Assembly (NCBI GenBank): GCA_964391015.1
Contig: CAYMKU010000002.1
Location: 124,001-188,000 of the forward strand
Length of the DNA: 64,000 nt
Direction of reading: 5' to 3'
Origin: XYD12-FULL-36-8 sp964391015
GTDB taxonomy: Bacteria; Bacteroidota; Ignavibacteria; Ignavibacteriales; Ignavibacteriaceae
Shown: positions 44,330-53,978 of the stretch, in pieces
Layout: every line of letters starts with the position of its first letter
Position numbering within the stretch: position 1 is the first letter of the stretch
Notes under the pieces: model-generated
What the model was told of the DNA's origin: nothing
What the model saw: the letters and a program-made list of their open reading frames with translations, nothing else
Databases searched by the model: none
Position numbers and translations under genes: made by a program

Positions 44330-45547
44330 TTATTCATACCAGGAAACTATTTCATAACCACCTGTCGCTGGAAATGCTGGTGGGGAAACAAGAAGCAATC
44401 TTTCATCATACTTATAGCTTTTAGAAAATCCAGAGGTAATTGTAGATCCGCTGAAAGTTCCAACAGGGCCTCTCGTATATTGGACTATTCCACCAAGCAA
44501 ATTAATTGCCCCGCTAACTGGTCTTGAATTATAATTTTGCGCTGTGAAGCTGCCTGTTTCGCAAAAAATTGATGCGTGAATGTTAACATTATTATTGTTT
44601 GCTGCATTCTGCGTAATAATCACATCACTTTTGGCCACTAAGCCAAGTATATCTGTTGAGTTAGGATTTGTTAAGGGATTTGTGTTATAAGTTATATCAT
44701 CGTCTATATAAATATCGCCACCCGCACTTGAAGTTCCGGAAACAGCAACAGTAAATTTTCCTTTCACCTTCCCCTGTATTCTAACTGTAGAATTTTCTAC
44801 AAAAATTACCCCATTTGCAGAGAGATTATTAGCCGCAAAGGTTGTTACGGCCCCTTTATACGCATATCTTATTTTAATTGAATCGCTTACGAACGTTAAA
44901 TATACAGTGTCTTTTCCGGTAATTTTAAAACCACCCGTGGTAGCGGCGTTCCCCATTGAAGTAACCGAGTTATTTGGAATTGGTACATTAATTCCTGATT
45001 CAAAACCTCCTAAAAATTGTGGCTTATCTGTTTTGCTGTTCTTCTGAACTCCCTTTAAAGTTGTTACTTTTCCGTAAAAAACAGGGCTTCCACTAACTCT
45101 AATCCAATCCTGAGTATGAAAGGGTCCCCATACAGTATCTTTTGATATCCAAATAATATTCCCCCCCTCGCTTGTGGAATAATAAGCGTACTTTGAGAAC
45201 CTGCTTGGAATTAGTGTAACCTCAACTGTTTGCTTTACTGTTTGATATTCAGCGGTGGAAGTAATTTTTCTAGTGTCTGTGAAAGCATCGATAATGTCTA
45301 CTTTAACATTTAGCTTTCCCCCTTTAAAATCTATATTATTATAACCACTTGTCCATGTTTGGTTCAAAAACATTTCATTAGCCGCTAGATTTGCACCACT
45401 CACAGCTAACTCATGAGCATAGTTTTCTACGTAGTAATCAACAAAATTTGATACTGCTCTGGTTGAAACATTTCCCATGTTATATTCAACAATAAGAAAT
45501 ATTAAGCTAAAGCCCGCTACTACAAATAAAGTTGCTTTTCCTACCAT
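44330..45547 (-). CDS. Type IV pilus-like protein with DUF4900-type region
   Basis: A 405-residue protein with one N-terminal membrane helix (residues 4-21, FVVAGFSLIFLIVEYN) and a long beta-rich outside region. The centre has repeated G/N/T strands (TTFAANNLSANGVIFVENS, NNNNVNIHASIF) of the polymer-forming or DUF4900-like sort associated with PilX-type minor pilins. It is the third of three similarly built genes (46653-44330) on one message. The N-terminus lacks a typical prepilin peptidase site (no GFTLIE), so processing is doubtful. Confidence 0.65.
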   Translation of the reverse strand: MVGKATLFVVAGFSLIFLIVEYNMGNVSTRAVSNFVDYYVENYAHELAVSGANLAANEMFLNQTWTSGYNNIDFKGGKLNVKVDIIDAFTDTRKITSTAEYQTVKQTVEVTLIPSRFSKYAYYSTSEGGNIIWISKDTVWGPFHTQDWIRVSGSPVFYGKVTTLKGVQKNSKTDKPQFLGGFESGINVPIPNNSVTSMGNAATTGGFKITGKDTVYLTFVSDSIKIRYAYKGAVTTFAANNLSANGVIFVENSTVRIQGKVKGKFTVAVSGTSSAGGDIYIDDDITYNTNPLTNPNSTDILGLVAKSDVIITQNAANNNNVNIHASIFCETGSFTAQNYNSRPVSGAINLLGGIVQYTRGPVGTFSGSTITSGFSKSYKYDERLLLVSPPAFPATGGYEIVSWYE

Positions 45548-45557
45548 AACTTAAACC

Positions 45558-46157
45558 TCATCGATTCTTTAAATTTCTTGCCACTAATCTTAGCTGCCGC
45601 CAAAATACCTGTGAATATTTTTGGTCGTACGCTTCAATATCCTCTACCGCAATATCAATCTGTATAGTATAAATTCCACCATATACAGAAATTGGCGGAT
45701 TAATTATGTCCTTGTTGACATCATAGTATTTTAATTTAAATTGAGTTACTCCAAGATTTACTTTAACAGGTTTCTCACTATTAACAACACGGTATAAAAA
45801 CCTATCGCGAGGATTTGCAGTATAAATTAATTCTGAGGTCGGTCCAGAATAATAATACATCGTATCAACGTTTCCGTTTCTATCAACATCGGTCAAGAAT
45901 TTAATTTTGTTTGAATCCGCTAAAATTATAGACTTAGCCGGATCTGGTATTTTTTTCCAATCAGCACAATATCCTATCTTCCTGAAATCGTTTTCTAAAA
46001 CCCTCACAACTGAAGCAATGTTTTGCTGTATTGTCAGATCTCCTGTTTTATTATACGTGCTCTCTGTAGCACGATCAGACATTCTAAATAATGTTGTTAA
46101 CAAGATACCACCAATTATTACAGAACCCAGTATATCAAGGATTACATTTGTTCCCAT
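45558..46157 (-). CDS. Pseudopilin-like protein, middle gene
   Basis: A 199-residue protein with an N-terminal hydrophobic helix (LDILGSVIIGGILLTTLFRM, residues 8-27) and a mature region of short strands ending in VFWRQLRLVARNLKNR, as in PilW-like minor pseudopilins. No prepilin-peptidase motif precedes the helix. It is 7 nt after the previous gene (46165) and 10 nt before the next, a clear operon. No exact family name can be given. Confidence 0.65.
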   Translation of the reverse strand: MGTNVILDILGSVIIGGILLTTLFRMSDRATESTYNKTGDLTIQQNIASVVRVLENDFRKIGYCADWKKIPDPAKSIILADSNKIKFLTDVDRNGNVDTMYYYSGPTSELIYTANPRDRFLYRVVNSEKPVKVNLGVTQFKLKYYDVNKDIINPPISVYGGIYTIQIDIAVEDIEAYDQKYSQVFWRQLRLVARNLKNR

Positions 46158-46164
46158 TGTTACC

Positions 46165-46653
46165 TCATCTAAAATACCAATAACTGTATATCGAAGACAT
46201 TTGAACCGACCTGGACATTGAGGGGCTCATTACCGTAACCGTTATAGCTTTTCGCCAAGTTGGATTAGTCGAAACTTTATTCGGGTCAGATGCATCAATA
46301 TAAGTTACTTTGCTAGTTACATAAAAAACTGCGGAAGGCATTGTTGAATCAACTTTTACTAAACCATTAAAATCATCAAAATCATTAAAGTCTTCATAAG
46401 TTTCCCCAGTCTCTGGACCCAAAACTGCCGAAAGCTGGTTTAGATTATTCACGGCGGTGCTGTCTGTAGCTTTATCAAATGCTTTTCCCTTAGCTTCTTC
46501 AATCAGAGATGTGCATAATGATGAAGCAAGAACATTGAACTTTGAATTGTACATTACATCATCGCTAGTTAAAATAGTTCGATTAAATCGAAGCACCATT
46601 GTCGACAACAAAATAAGTGCGCCTAAGGACAAGAGCATTTGTCCTGTGTTCAT
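46165..46653 (-). CDS. Pseudopilin-like protein, first gene
   Basis: A 162-residue protein with a hydrophobic N-terminus (MNTGQMLLSLGALILLSTMV, residues 1-20) and a soluble region resembling PilV-like pseudopilins (SLCTSLIEEAKGKAFD, then strands ending SRSVQMSSIYSYW). It starts the three-gene operon that ends at 44330. The whole operon is likely to form part of an outer pilus-like or type II-like assembly whose core genes are elsewhere. Confidence 0.65.
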   Translation of the reverse strand: MNTGQMLLSLGALILLSTMVLRFNRTILTSDDVMYNSKFNVLASSLCTSLIEEAKGKAFDKATDSTAVNNLNQLSAVLGPETGETYEDFNDFDDFNGLVKVDSTMPSAVFYVTSKVTYIDASDPNKVSTNPTWRKAITVTVMSPSMSRSVQMSSIYSYWYFR

Positions 46654-47117
46654 CTAATATATTTCCTCGTTTATGTTCTCAGGAATCACCAACTATTATG
46701 CCCAATATTGGAGACTATTTACAGTAGTAAATCATTACATAACAATAACTTGTTTTGGGTTGTTCTTTCGAAAAATCAACTGAATTTAATATTGGGTTTT
46801 GATTTACATGGAATTTGAGGTAATTCTATTCCCCTCGAAGAAGAATTTACCGTAAAATTTGTAAAAGTTGGAGCTATATCCTGAATTTAAATTTGCACTG
46901 GAATGATACAAAGTCCTAAATTCAACCAGACACCCTAATAAAGTTTCGGAGTATTTTCAATCTATGATTTTCAGATTTTTTAGGTAAGAGTGGGCTTCAA
47001 AAAATTGTTACTTTCAAAAACTGCAATGACAATCACCTAATTAATTTTTTTAACATAGACAATTTCCTTGACGCTATTTTTTGATCATGAAAATAAAATA
47101 GAACCTCTTTAGCAACT
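46654..47117. other. Intergenic region between pseudopilin operon and clpB
   Basis: About 460 nt, AT-rich, holding the promoter of the minus-strand pseudopilin operon and the 3' end of clpB. I see no gene, RNA fold or repeat. Confidence 0.5.
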
Positions 47118-49733
47118 TTATCTCTCAAATATTAGCACAGCTTTTTCACCAACACTAATTTTTATTGTGTCCCCCCCAACAAAATTACCCGCAAGCAATT
47201 CCTGGGATAAGGGATTAACAAGATATTTTTGAATTACTCTTTTCAAAGGACGAGCACCATAATTAACATCATAGCCAAGCTGTGCAAGCCAATCTTTTGC
47301 TTCACCGGAAACATCTAGAATGATTTCCTTTTCATCAAGCATCTTTTGAACTCGACTAAGTTGAATATCGACAATTTGTCTGATTTCAGATTTTATTAAT
47401 GGTTTGAAAAGAACAATTTCATCAATTCGATTTAAAAATTCCGGTCGAATGGTTCTTCTTAAAAGTTCATGCATTTGCTGGCGCAATTCTCCCATCAAAA
47501 CCTCGACATCATTCTCATTAAAGAATTCAAGTTTATCTTGAATAATATGAGAACCTATATTTGATGTCATAATAATAATTGTATTTTTGAAATTAACTGT
47601 TCTCCCTTGATTATCCGTCAACCTTCCATCTTCCAACACCTGAAGTAAAATATTAAAAACATCAGGATGGGCTTTTTCAATCTCATCAAGCAAGACAACT
47701 GCGTACGGTCTTCGGCGAACTGCTTCAGTAAGCTGTCCTCCCTCTTCATAACCAATATATCCTGGTGGGGCGCCAATTAGTCGTGAAGTTGAAAATTTCT
47801 CCATATACTCAGACATATCAATTCGAATCATTGCATGTTCATCATCAAACAAAAATTCCGCAAGGGCACGAGCCAGTTCTGTTTTACCAACACCTGTTGT
47901 TCCCATAAAAATAAACGAGCCTATCGGTCTATTGGCATCTTGTAATCCTGTCCGTGATCTGCGAATAGAATTTGCAACCGCAGAGACTGCTTCATTTTGT
48001 CCAATAATACGTTTATGAAGTTCCTCTTCAAGCCTAATAAGTTTTTCCTTTTCGCTTTCTAACATTTTGCTCACGGGTATGCCGGTCCATTTAGAAACTA
48101 CTTCTGCAATGTCTTCGGCTTCCACTTCTTCCTTAAGCATTTTCTGATCTTTCTGAATTTCAGCCAGGATTTCAGTTTCTTGTTTAAGCCGCTTTTCTAA
48201 ATTTGCAATTTTTCCATAACGCAATTCTGCAACCTTAGCGAGATCACCTTCGCGTTCATATTTTTCTGCGAGCGTTTTACTACCCTCAATATCGCTTTTC
48301 ATCCTTCGTATTGCTTGGATCTTTTCCTTTTCAAGCAACCAATGCATTTTCAGTTCGTTTCGTTTCTCATCAAGTTCGCTTAATTCTTTAAATAAATCTT
48401 CGAGCCTTCTCGCCGATGCTTCGTCTTTTTCTCTCTTGAGTGCCTCGCGTTCGATCCCAAGCTGTTTAATTTTTCTTTCAACACTATCCAACTCTTCAGG
48501 CATAGAGTCAATCTCAATCCGAAGCTTAGAGGCCGCTTCATCAATTAAATCTATAGCCTTATCGGGAAGAAATCTATCCGATATATATCTGTTTGAAAGC
48601 TGTGCTGCTGCAATGATTGCGCTATCTGTTATTCGAACTCCATGATGAACTTCGTAGCGCTCTTTCAAACCACGCAGAATTGATATTGTATCGTCTTCGG
48701 AAGGTTCGCCAACTAAAACCGGTTGAAATCTTCTTTCAAGCGCAGCATCCTTTTCAATATGTCTTTTATACTCATCTAAAGTAGTCGCTCCAATACAATG
48801 AAGCTCGCCACGAGCCAGTGCAGGTTTCAGAATATTTGCCGCATCAACAGAACCTTGTGCCGAACCTGCTCCAACCAATGTATGAAGCTCATCAATAAAC
48901 AAAATGATTTCACCATTAGATTCTTGAACCTCCTTAATGACCGCATTCATTCTTTCTTCAAACTGACCACGGAATTGCGTCCCTGCTACTAAGGCACCCA
49001 TATCTAAGGCAACAATATTTTTGGTTTTTAGATTTTCCGGAACATCACCAGAAACTATGCGATGAGAAATTCCTTCGGCAATGGCTGTCTTACCCACACC
49101 GGGTTCTCCAATAAGTACAGGATTGTTTTTTGTTCTCCTGGAAAGAACCTGAAGCACCCTTCTTATCTCTTCGTCTCGCCCAACTACCGGGTCTGATTTT
49201 CCAGCTTTTACTAATTCATTAAGATTACGTCCAAATTTTTTTAACGCTTGATATGTATCTTCAGGGTTCTGTGAAGTTATTCTCTGCGTACCACGGACAT
49301 CTTTTAACGCTGACAAAATTGTTTCGCGGGAAACACCACTATCTCTCAATAACTGTCCCGCCATATCTGACGAAGATGACAACACAAGAAGCAAATGCTC
49401 TGTTGAAATATATTCATCTTTTAAGTTTTTGGCTTCCTCCGCAGCCGCATCAAATATTTTACCTGTGCCTACTGACATTTGTTGGTTGCCGATACCTGAA
49501 CCACTAACCTTTGGTAGTTTTTCAAGCGCTTCATTTACCAACAATCTAAGTCGCTTAACATTACCACCAGATTTCTGTAGGATTGTATCCGTAATACCTC
49601 CGCTCCCTTGAATCAATGCAGCAAGAATGTGTTCTGGTTCTAAAATTTGATTGTTGTAATTTTGAGCTATTTCAAGAGAGATTTGTACAATCTCTTGTGC
49701 TTTCACTGTAAGCCTGCTAAAATTGAATAACAT
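47118..49733 (-). CDS. clpB: ClpB disaggregase
   Basis: An 871-residue AAA+ chaperone that dissolves protein aggregates with DnaK. N-domain repeats (about 1-145) are followed by NBD1 with GEPGVGKTAIAEG and ILFIDELHTL (Walker A and B), the coiled-coil M-domain (about 400-540, containing LDSVERKIKQLGIEREALKR), NBD2 with GTTGVGKTELA and VVLLDEIEKAHPDVF, and a C-terminal small domain. Length and motif order are standard. The hsp20 gene lies upstream on the same strand but is separated by a terminator. Confidence 0.97.
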   Translation of the reverse strand: MLFNFSRLTVKAQEIVQISLEIAQNYNNQILEPEHILAALIQGSGGITDTILQKSGGNVKRLRLLVNEALEKLPKVSGSGIGNQQMSVGTGKIFDAAAEEAKNLKDEYISTEHLLLVLSSSSDMAGQLLRDSGVSRETILSALKDVRGTQRITSQNPEDTYQALKKFGRNLNELVKAGKSDPVVGRDEEIRRVLQVLSRRTKNNPVLIGEPGVGKTAIAEGISHRIVSGDVPENLKTKNIVALDMGALVAGTQFRGQFEERMNAVIKEVQESNGEIILFIDELHTLVGAGSAQGSVDAANILKPALARGELHCIGATTLDEYKRHIEKDAALERRFQPVLVGEPSEDDTISILRGLKERYEVHHGVRITDSAIIAAAQLSNRYISDRFLPDKAIDLIDEAASKLRIEIDSMPEELDSVERKIKQLGIEREALKREKDEASARRLEDLFKELSELDEKRNELKMHWLLEKEKIQAIRRMKSDIEGSKTLAEKYEREGDLAKVAELRYGKIANLEKRLKQETEILAEIQKDQKMLKEEVEAEDIAEVVSKWTGIPVSKMLESEKEKLIRLEEELHKRIIGQNEAVSAVANSIRRSRTGLQDANRPIGSFIFMGTTGVGKTELARALAEFLFDDEHAMIRIDMSEYMEKFSTSRLIGAPPGYIGYEEGGQLTEAVRRRPYAVVLLDEIEKAHPDVFNILLQVLEDGRLTDNQGRTVNFKNTIIIMTSNIGSHIIQDKLEFFNENDVEVLMGELRQQMHELLRRTIRPEFLNRIDEIVLFKPLIKSEIRQIVDIQLSRVQKMLDEKEIILDVSGEAKDWLAQLGYDVNYGARPLKRVIQKYLVNPLSQELLAGNFVGGDTIKISVGEKAVLIFER

Positions 49734-49814
49734 GTCAGTTATCTTTCTTAGAAAATTTTTAGTTAAACTTTTTAATAATATTGATTTCGCTTTTTATGTG
49801 CTAACTTCAACCAA

Positions 49815-49841
49815 AAAGGGTAACCAAAGTAGTTACCCTTT
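49815..49841 (-). terminator. Terminator after hsp20
   Basis: Ten-bp perfect stem AAAGGGTAAC / GTTACCCTTT with a seven-nt loop, followed on the minus strand by TTTTTGG. It sits 35 nt beyond the hsp20 stop and 80 nt before the clpB start, separating the two heat-shock genes. Confidence 0.85.
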
Positions 49842-49876
49842 CCATTAAATAAACACATAATTTAAGTAAGATTGCT

Positions 49877-50338
49877 TTACTTAATTTTTATTTCAAGTTG
49901 TTTTGGCTTTGCTTCATCTGCTTTTGGAACTGTTACTATAAGTTGTCCATCTCTGAATTCGGCTTCAATTTTATCTTCCTTTACTTTTTGTGGAAGAGTG
50001 AACGATCTGTAATAGCGCCCATAAACTCTCTCAACTCTGTGAAATTTGGAGTTGTTAGTTTCTTTTTCCTGCTTTCTCTCGCCACTAACCGAAAGCTGCC
50101 CATCAGTGTAGGAAATCTTAACATCATCCTTAGAAACACCGGGAAGATCTAGCATTACAAAGTAATTATCTTTGTCCTCTTTGATATCCGTTAGCGGCAT
50201 CCACACTGCGTTTTCATATTCGTCTTTGGAATCAGACTCTAAAACCCCAAACCTTCTGCCGAAAACATTGAACAATTTGCTAAACTCATGTTCCATGTTT
50301 ATTAATTCCCTTGCGGGATTCCATCTTGTGATAGACAT
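49877..50338 (-). CDS. Hsp20/alpha-crystallin small heat-shock protein
   Basis: A 153-residue holdase chaperone. The alpha-crystallin domain (about 45-140) contains WMPLTDIKEDKDNYFVMLDL, LPGVSKDDVKISY and FTLPQKVKEDKIEAEFRDG, then the terminal I-x-I-like KQLEIKIK. The start has MSITRWNPARELINME, the usual amphipathic N-arm, and GGAGG upstream. It binds unfolded proteins for later refolding by ClpB-DnaK. No heat-shock inverted repeat was recognised upstream. Confidence 0.94.
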   Translation of the reverse strand: MSITRWNPARELINMEHEFSKLFNVFGRRFGVLESDSKDEYENAVWMPLTDIKEDKDNYFVMLDLPGVSKDDVKISYTDGQLSVSGERKQEKETNNSKFHRVERVYGRYYRSFTLPQKVKEDKIEAEFRDGQLIVTVPKADEAKPKQLEIKIK

Positions 50339-50652
50339 TTTGACCTCCTATTAGTTATTGGAATAAATTATAAGCAATTATAATGCCATTTACAATTTTT
50401 TATTTAATTTATTTAATTATAATAAATTATATATCTATCGAATTTTAATATATGCGCCATTACGTAATGTTAATATGATTTATTGGCAGTAACTTAGTCA
50501 CACGGTTAATTCAAATTGTCAATCCATCGCCGTTTTAATCTTAATCAAGATTGTATCCTTTTAAATATCTGTCTGTTGAGTTAAACAGTGTATCACATTA
50601 AATAAATTGTTATGCAAAAATAATTTATATATTTTTGCGTCCAATTTTTAAA
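50339..50652. other. Intergenic region between hsp20 and mnmE
   Basis: AT-rich divergent promoter region. It contains a perfect 12-bp palindrome, CATTACGTAATG (50458-50469), and a short inverted repeat AATCTT-AATC-AAGATT (50537-50552). Either may be an operator. No gene, and no recognised RNA element. Confidence 0.5.
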
Positions 50653-52014
50653 ATGATTCATCCTACTTTAGAAGACACAATAGCTGCGATAGTAACTCCA
50701 AATGGAGTTGGTGCAATTTCGGTTATCAGAGTAAGTGGAACCAAAGCTATTTCATCTGCAGGCTCCATTTTTAAGGGTAAACGGAACGCGGACGAGTTCA
50801 TGTCGCACACGGTTTATTATGGAGAAATAGTTGATAAGCACAATGAAATCATTGATGATGTACTTTTAACAATCTTCAGAGCTCCAAATTCCTACACCGG
50901 AGAAGATGCGATAGAAATAAGTTATCACGGAAATCCGCTTATTGGGCAAAAAATCATGAAACAGCTACTTGAACTTGGAGTAAGGGTTGCTGAGCCAGGA
51001 GAGTTTACAAAACGCGCATTTCTAAACAACAAAATTGACCTTGCCCAAGCTGAAGCCGTTGCGGATGTGATTTCATCAAGATCAGAAGCTTCTCTCCGTG
51101 GGGCTCGAAATCAACTTGATGGTCGTCTATCGAGTAGTGTTTCATATTTAAGAAATTCGCTGCTAAACACACTATCTTTTCTGGAACTCGAGCTTGATTT
51201 TGTGGACGAAAATATTGAATTGGTAAAAAGAGATGACTTACAGAAGAGGATAATTCTAATAATACAGAAAATAGACGATTTACTTACTACGTACAGTTAT
51301 GGAAGGGTCATTCGCGATGGGGTGAATGTGGTATTAGTGGGCAAGCCAAATGTCGGAAAATCATCATTGCTTAATTACTTCTTGAAAGAATCGAGGGTAA
51401 TTGTAAGCGAAATACCTGGGACTACACGTGATGTAATTAGAGAAGAAATAGCCATTGATGGTATTCTTTTTAAGCTTTTTGATACAGCCGGAATAAGAAA
51501 ATCTAATGATGCAATTGAGAAAGAGGGGGTTCGGAGAAGTAATGATGCAATTAAGTCTGCAGACATAATATTATTCATTAACGATGTTGAGCAAGGCGTT
51601 TCCGAAGATCTCTTTGTTGAACTTCTCCGATTGGCAACTAGGGATCGAATAATCAAAGTGATAAACAAAATTGACCTGGGTCTGAAGTTTGACACAATTG
51701 GGTACATAGGAATCTCTGCGCTAACAGGGTTTGGTATAAATGAATTAATAGAAATAATGAAAAAAAATGCCCTTGGAAATGTTAACTATACTGAGCAATC
51801 TGCCGTGGTATCGAATATTCGACACTTTCAATGCCTAAATTCAGCAAAGGAGAGTTTAGCCATGGCATTAAGTTCCATCAATCAAAATATGAGTGGGGAG
51901 TTTGTCGCCCTAGACATTAGAAAAGCAATTGACTCATTGGGAGAAATAATTGGCGAAATTACCTCTGAAGATGTCTTGAATAATATTTTTTCGAAATTTT
52001 GTATCGGAAAATAA
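50653..52014 (+). CDS. mnmE: tRNA modification GTPase MnmE
   Basis: A 453-residue GTPase that, with MnmG, adds carboxymethylaminomethyl groups to U34 of certain tRNAs. It has a TrmE N-domain (DTIAAIVTPNGVGAISVIRV), G1 GKPNVGKSSLLN, G3 DTAGIR and G4 NKID, and the terminal CIGK whose Cys is essential. The ATG at 50653 fits the usual MIHPTLEDTI beginning; a TTG at 50635 is less likely. No clear ribosome-binding site, as is normal in this group. It lies just before parS-like sites and mnmG. Confidence 0.96.
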   Translation: MIHPTLEDTIAAIVTPNGVGAISVIRVSGTKAISSAGSIFKGKRNADEFMSHTVYYGEIVDKHNEIIDDVLLTIFRAPNSYTGEDAIEISYHGNPLIGQKIMKQLLELGVRVAEPGEFTKRAFLNNKIDLAQAEAVADVISSRSEASLRGARNQLDGRLSSSVSYLRNSLLNTLSFLELELDFVDENIELVKRDDLQKRIILIIQKIDDLLTTYSYGRVIRDGVNVVLVGKPNVGKSSLLNYFLKESRVIVSEIPGTTRDVIREEIAIDGILFKLFDTAGIRKSNDAIEKEGVRRSNDAIKSADIILFINDVEQGVSEDLFVELLRLATRDRIIKVINKIDLGLKFDTIGYIGISALTGFGINELIEIMKKNALGNVNYTEQSAVVSNIRHFQCLNSAKESLAMALSSINQNMSGEFVALDIRKAIDSLGEIIGEITSEDVLNNIFSKFCIGK

Positions 52015-52017
52015 ATT

Positions 52018-52033
52018 GATTTCACGTGAAAAC
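52018..52033. promoter_or_regulatory. parS-like site 1
   Basis: GATTTCACGTGAAAAC has the perfect 12-bp core TTTCACGTGAAA of the ParB-binding consensus TGTTTCACGTGAAACA. The outer two bases on each side differ. It begins 3 nt after the mnmE stop. Confidence 0.6.
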
Positions 52034-52058
52034 AAACTACAAACTTTATCATATTAAT

Positions 52059-52074
52059 TGTTCCATGTGAAACA
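52059..52074. promoter_or_regulatory. parS-like site 2
   Basis: TGTTCCATGTGAAACA matches the parS consensus at 14 of 16 positions (changes at 5 and 8). It sits 41 nt downstream of site 1 and 6 nt before the mnmG start. Confidence 0.65.
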
Positions 52075-52080
52075 TCAAGT

Positions 52081-53967
52081 ATGAGTAAAGGATATGACAT
52101 AATAGTTGTCGGTGCAGGACATGCTGGCATAGAAGCCGCCCATGCTAGCGCCTTAATGGGTTGTCGTGTGGCTTTAGTTACAATGGATAAGCACGCGCTG
52201 GCAAGAATGTCCTGCAATCCGGCAATAGGTGGGACAGCAAAGGGGCACTTGGTTAGAGAGATTGATGCCTTGGGAGGAATTATGGCCGGAATAGCCGATC
52301 GAACTGGTATTCAATTCAGGATGTTAAATCGTTCAAAAGGCCCAGCTGTCTGGTCTCCACGTTGTCAATCAGATAGAAATTTATATTCTGATGAAGCCCA
52401 CAAAATTATTTCAAGTACTGCAAGAATTGAGATAGTTGAAGATTCTGTTATTGAGGTACTGTCAAACGATGGACAAATAGTTGGTATTAACACACTTGTT
52501 GCGGGGTTTATGCCAACCCCCGCAGTTATTCTTTCTTCGGGAACCTTTCTCAATGGCAAGATGCATACTGGACTTACTTCTATTACGGGGGGACGTTATG
52601 GTGAAAAATCATCTTTTGGAATTACGGAGTCGTTAATCCGGCTGGGTTTTTCCTCTGGTCGACTGAAAACTGGCACACCGCCCAGGTTAAAAAAAGAGTC
52701 CATAAATTGGGATGCACTTGAGGAACAGCCTGGAGACGATAACCCCGAGCCATTTTCCTTTCGTACAAACAAAAAATGTTTCCCGTATTTATCCCAGGTT
52801 AGTTGTTACATAACTCACACAAATACTTCAGTCCACAAAATATTAGCGGGGGGGTTTGATAAATCCCCAATGTATACTGGATTAATAAAGGGCGTTGGTC
52901 CAAGATATTGCCCATCAATTGAAGATAAAATCGTTCGTTTTCCTGAAAGGCATCAACATCAATTATTTCTTGAACCAGAGGGACTAAGCAGTGATCAAAT
53001 TTATTTAAATGGTTTTTCAACATCTCTCCCTGCAGAAATTCAATATGAGGCCATGAGAAAAATCCGCGGTCTGGAAAATGTAGAAATGGTTCGCCCTGGT
53101 TATGCTGTCGAATATGATTATTTTCCGCCTCACCAGGTAGACCTAACTTTAGAGACGAAAAAAATAACAGGGCTGTACTTTGCCGGACAGATAAATGGTA
53201 CTTCTGGGTACGAAGAAGCTGCCGCTCAGGGATTGATTGCAGGAATAAATGCTGCGGCTAAAATAATTGGAAAGCCGGAACTAGCTCTGCATCGTAACGA
53301 AGCTTACATTGGTGTTCTTATCGACGATCTCGTCAATAAGTCTACAGACGAACCCTACCGAATGTTTACGTCACGTGCGGAATACCGGTTATTACTGCGC
53401 CAGGATAATGCAGACAGAAGATTACTAAAGTATGGTTACGAGTACGGTCTAATCGATAAAGCCCAGTACGACGAGCTAAAAGATAGAGAGTGTATGATTT
53501 CTAAGGCCGTTGAGTTTTGCAACAACACAAAAATTTATGCAAAAACAATTAATGATCACCTAAATATCCGATCTCTGTCTGAAATTAACTCAACGGAGAC
53601 CATTTCCAAATTATGCAAACGACCAGAACTTAGGCTGCTAGAAATATTAAAGTTTGTAAACACTTCAGAGCAAAATATAGCTTTCGTACAAAGTCTGATG
53701 GACAAGAAATCGGTGCTCGAGCAAGTCGAGATCGAATTAAAATATGAAGGATATCTCAAACGTCAGGAGGACATGATTAAGAAATTGGAAAGGTATGAAT
53801 TTACGAAAATTCCTTTAACATTAAACTATCAAAATATTAAAGCACTCTCCGCAGAAGGAAGAGAAAAATTAAACAAGATCAAGCCTCGATCTATCGGACA
53901 AGCCTTACGTATTTCCGGCGTAACCCATTCAGATATTGCGGTATTATTGATATATTTAAAGAACTAA
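52081..53967 (+). CDS. mnmG: tRNA modification enzyme MnmG (GidA)
   Basis: A 628-residue FAD-dependent partner of MnmE. The FAD-binding loop IIVVGAGHAGIEAAHASALM is near residues 7-26, followed by SCNPAIGGTAKGHLVREID (GidA signature) and the second signature GQINGTSGYEEAAAQGL near residue 370. The length is standard. It follows mnmE directly, with parS-like sequences between, and precedes rsmG. The start ATG at 52081 is 6 nt after parS-like site 2, so ParB binding could affect translation-start access or transcription. Confidence 0.96.
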   Translation: MSKGYDIIVVGAGHAGIEAAHASALMGCRVALVTMDKHALARMSCNPAIGGTAKGHLVREIDALGGIMAGIADRTGIQFRMLNRSKGPAVWSPRCQSDRNLYSDEAHKIISSTARIEIVEDSVIEVLSNDGQIVGINTLVAGFMPTPAVILSSGTFLNGKMHTGLTSITGGRYGEKSSFGITESLIRLGFSSGRLKTGTPPRLKKESINWDALEEQPGDDNPEPFSFRTNKKCFPYLSQVSCYITHTNTSVHKILAGGFDKSPMYTGLIKGVGPRYCPSIEDKIVRFPERHQHQLFLEPEGLSSDQIYLNGFSTSLPAEIQYEAMRKIRGLENVEMVRPGYAVEYDYFPPHQVDLTLETKKITGLYFAGQINGTSGYEEAAAQGLIAGINAAAKIIGKPELALHRNEAYIGVLIDDLVNKSTDEPYRMFTSRAEYRLLLRQDNADRRLLKYGYEYGLIDKAQYDELKDRECMISKAVEFCNNTKIYAKTINDHLNIRSLSEINSTETISKLCKRPELRLLEILKFVNTSEQNIAFVQSLMDKKSVLEQVEIELKYEGYLKRQEDMIKKLERYEFTKIPLTLNYQNIKALSAEGREKLNKIKPRSIGQALRISGVTHSDIAVLLIYLKN

Positions 53968-53978
53968 TTTACACTTTT

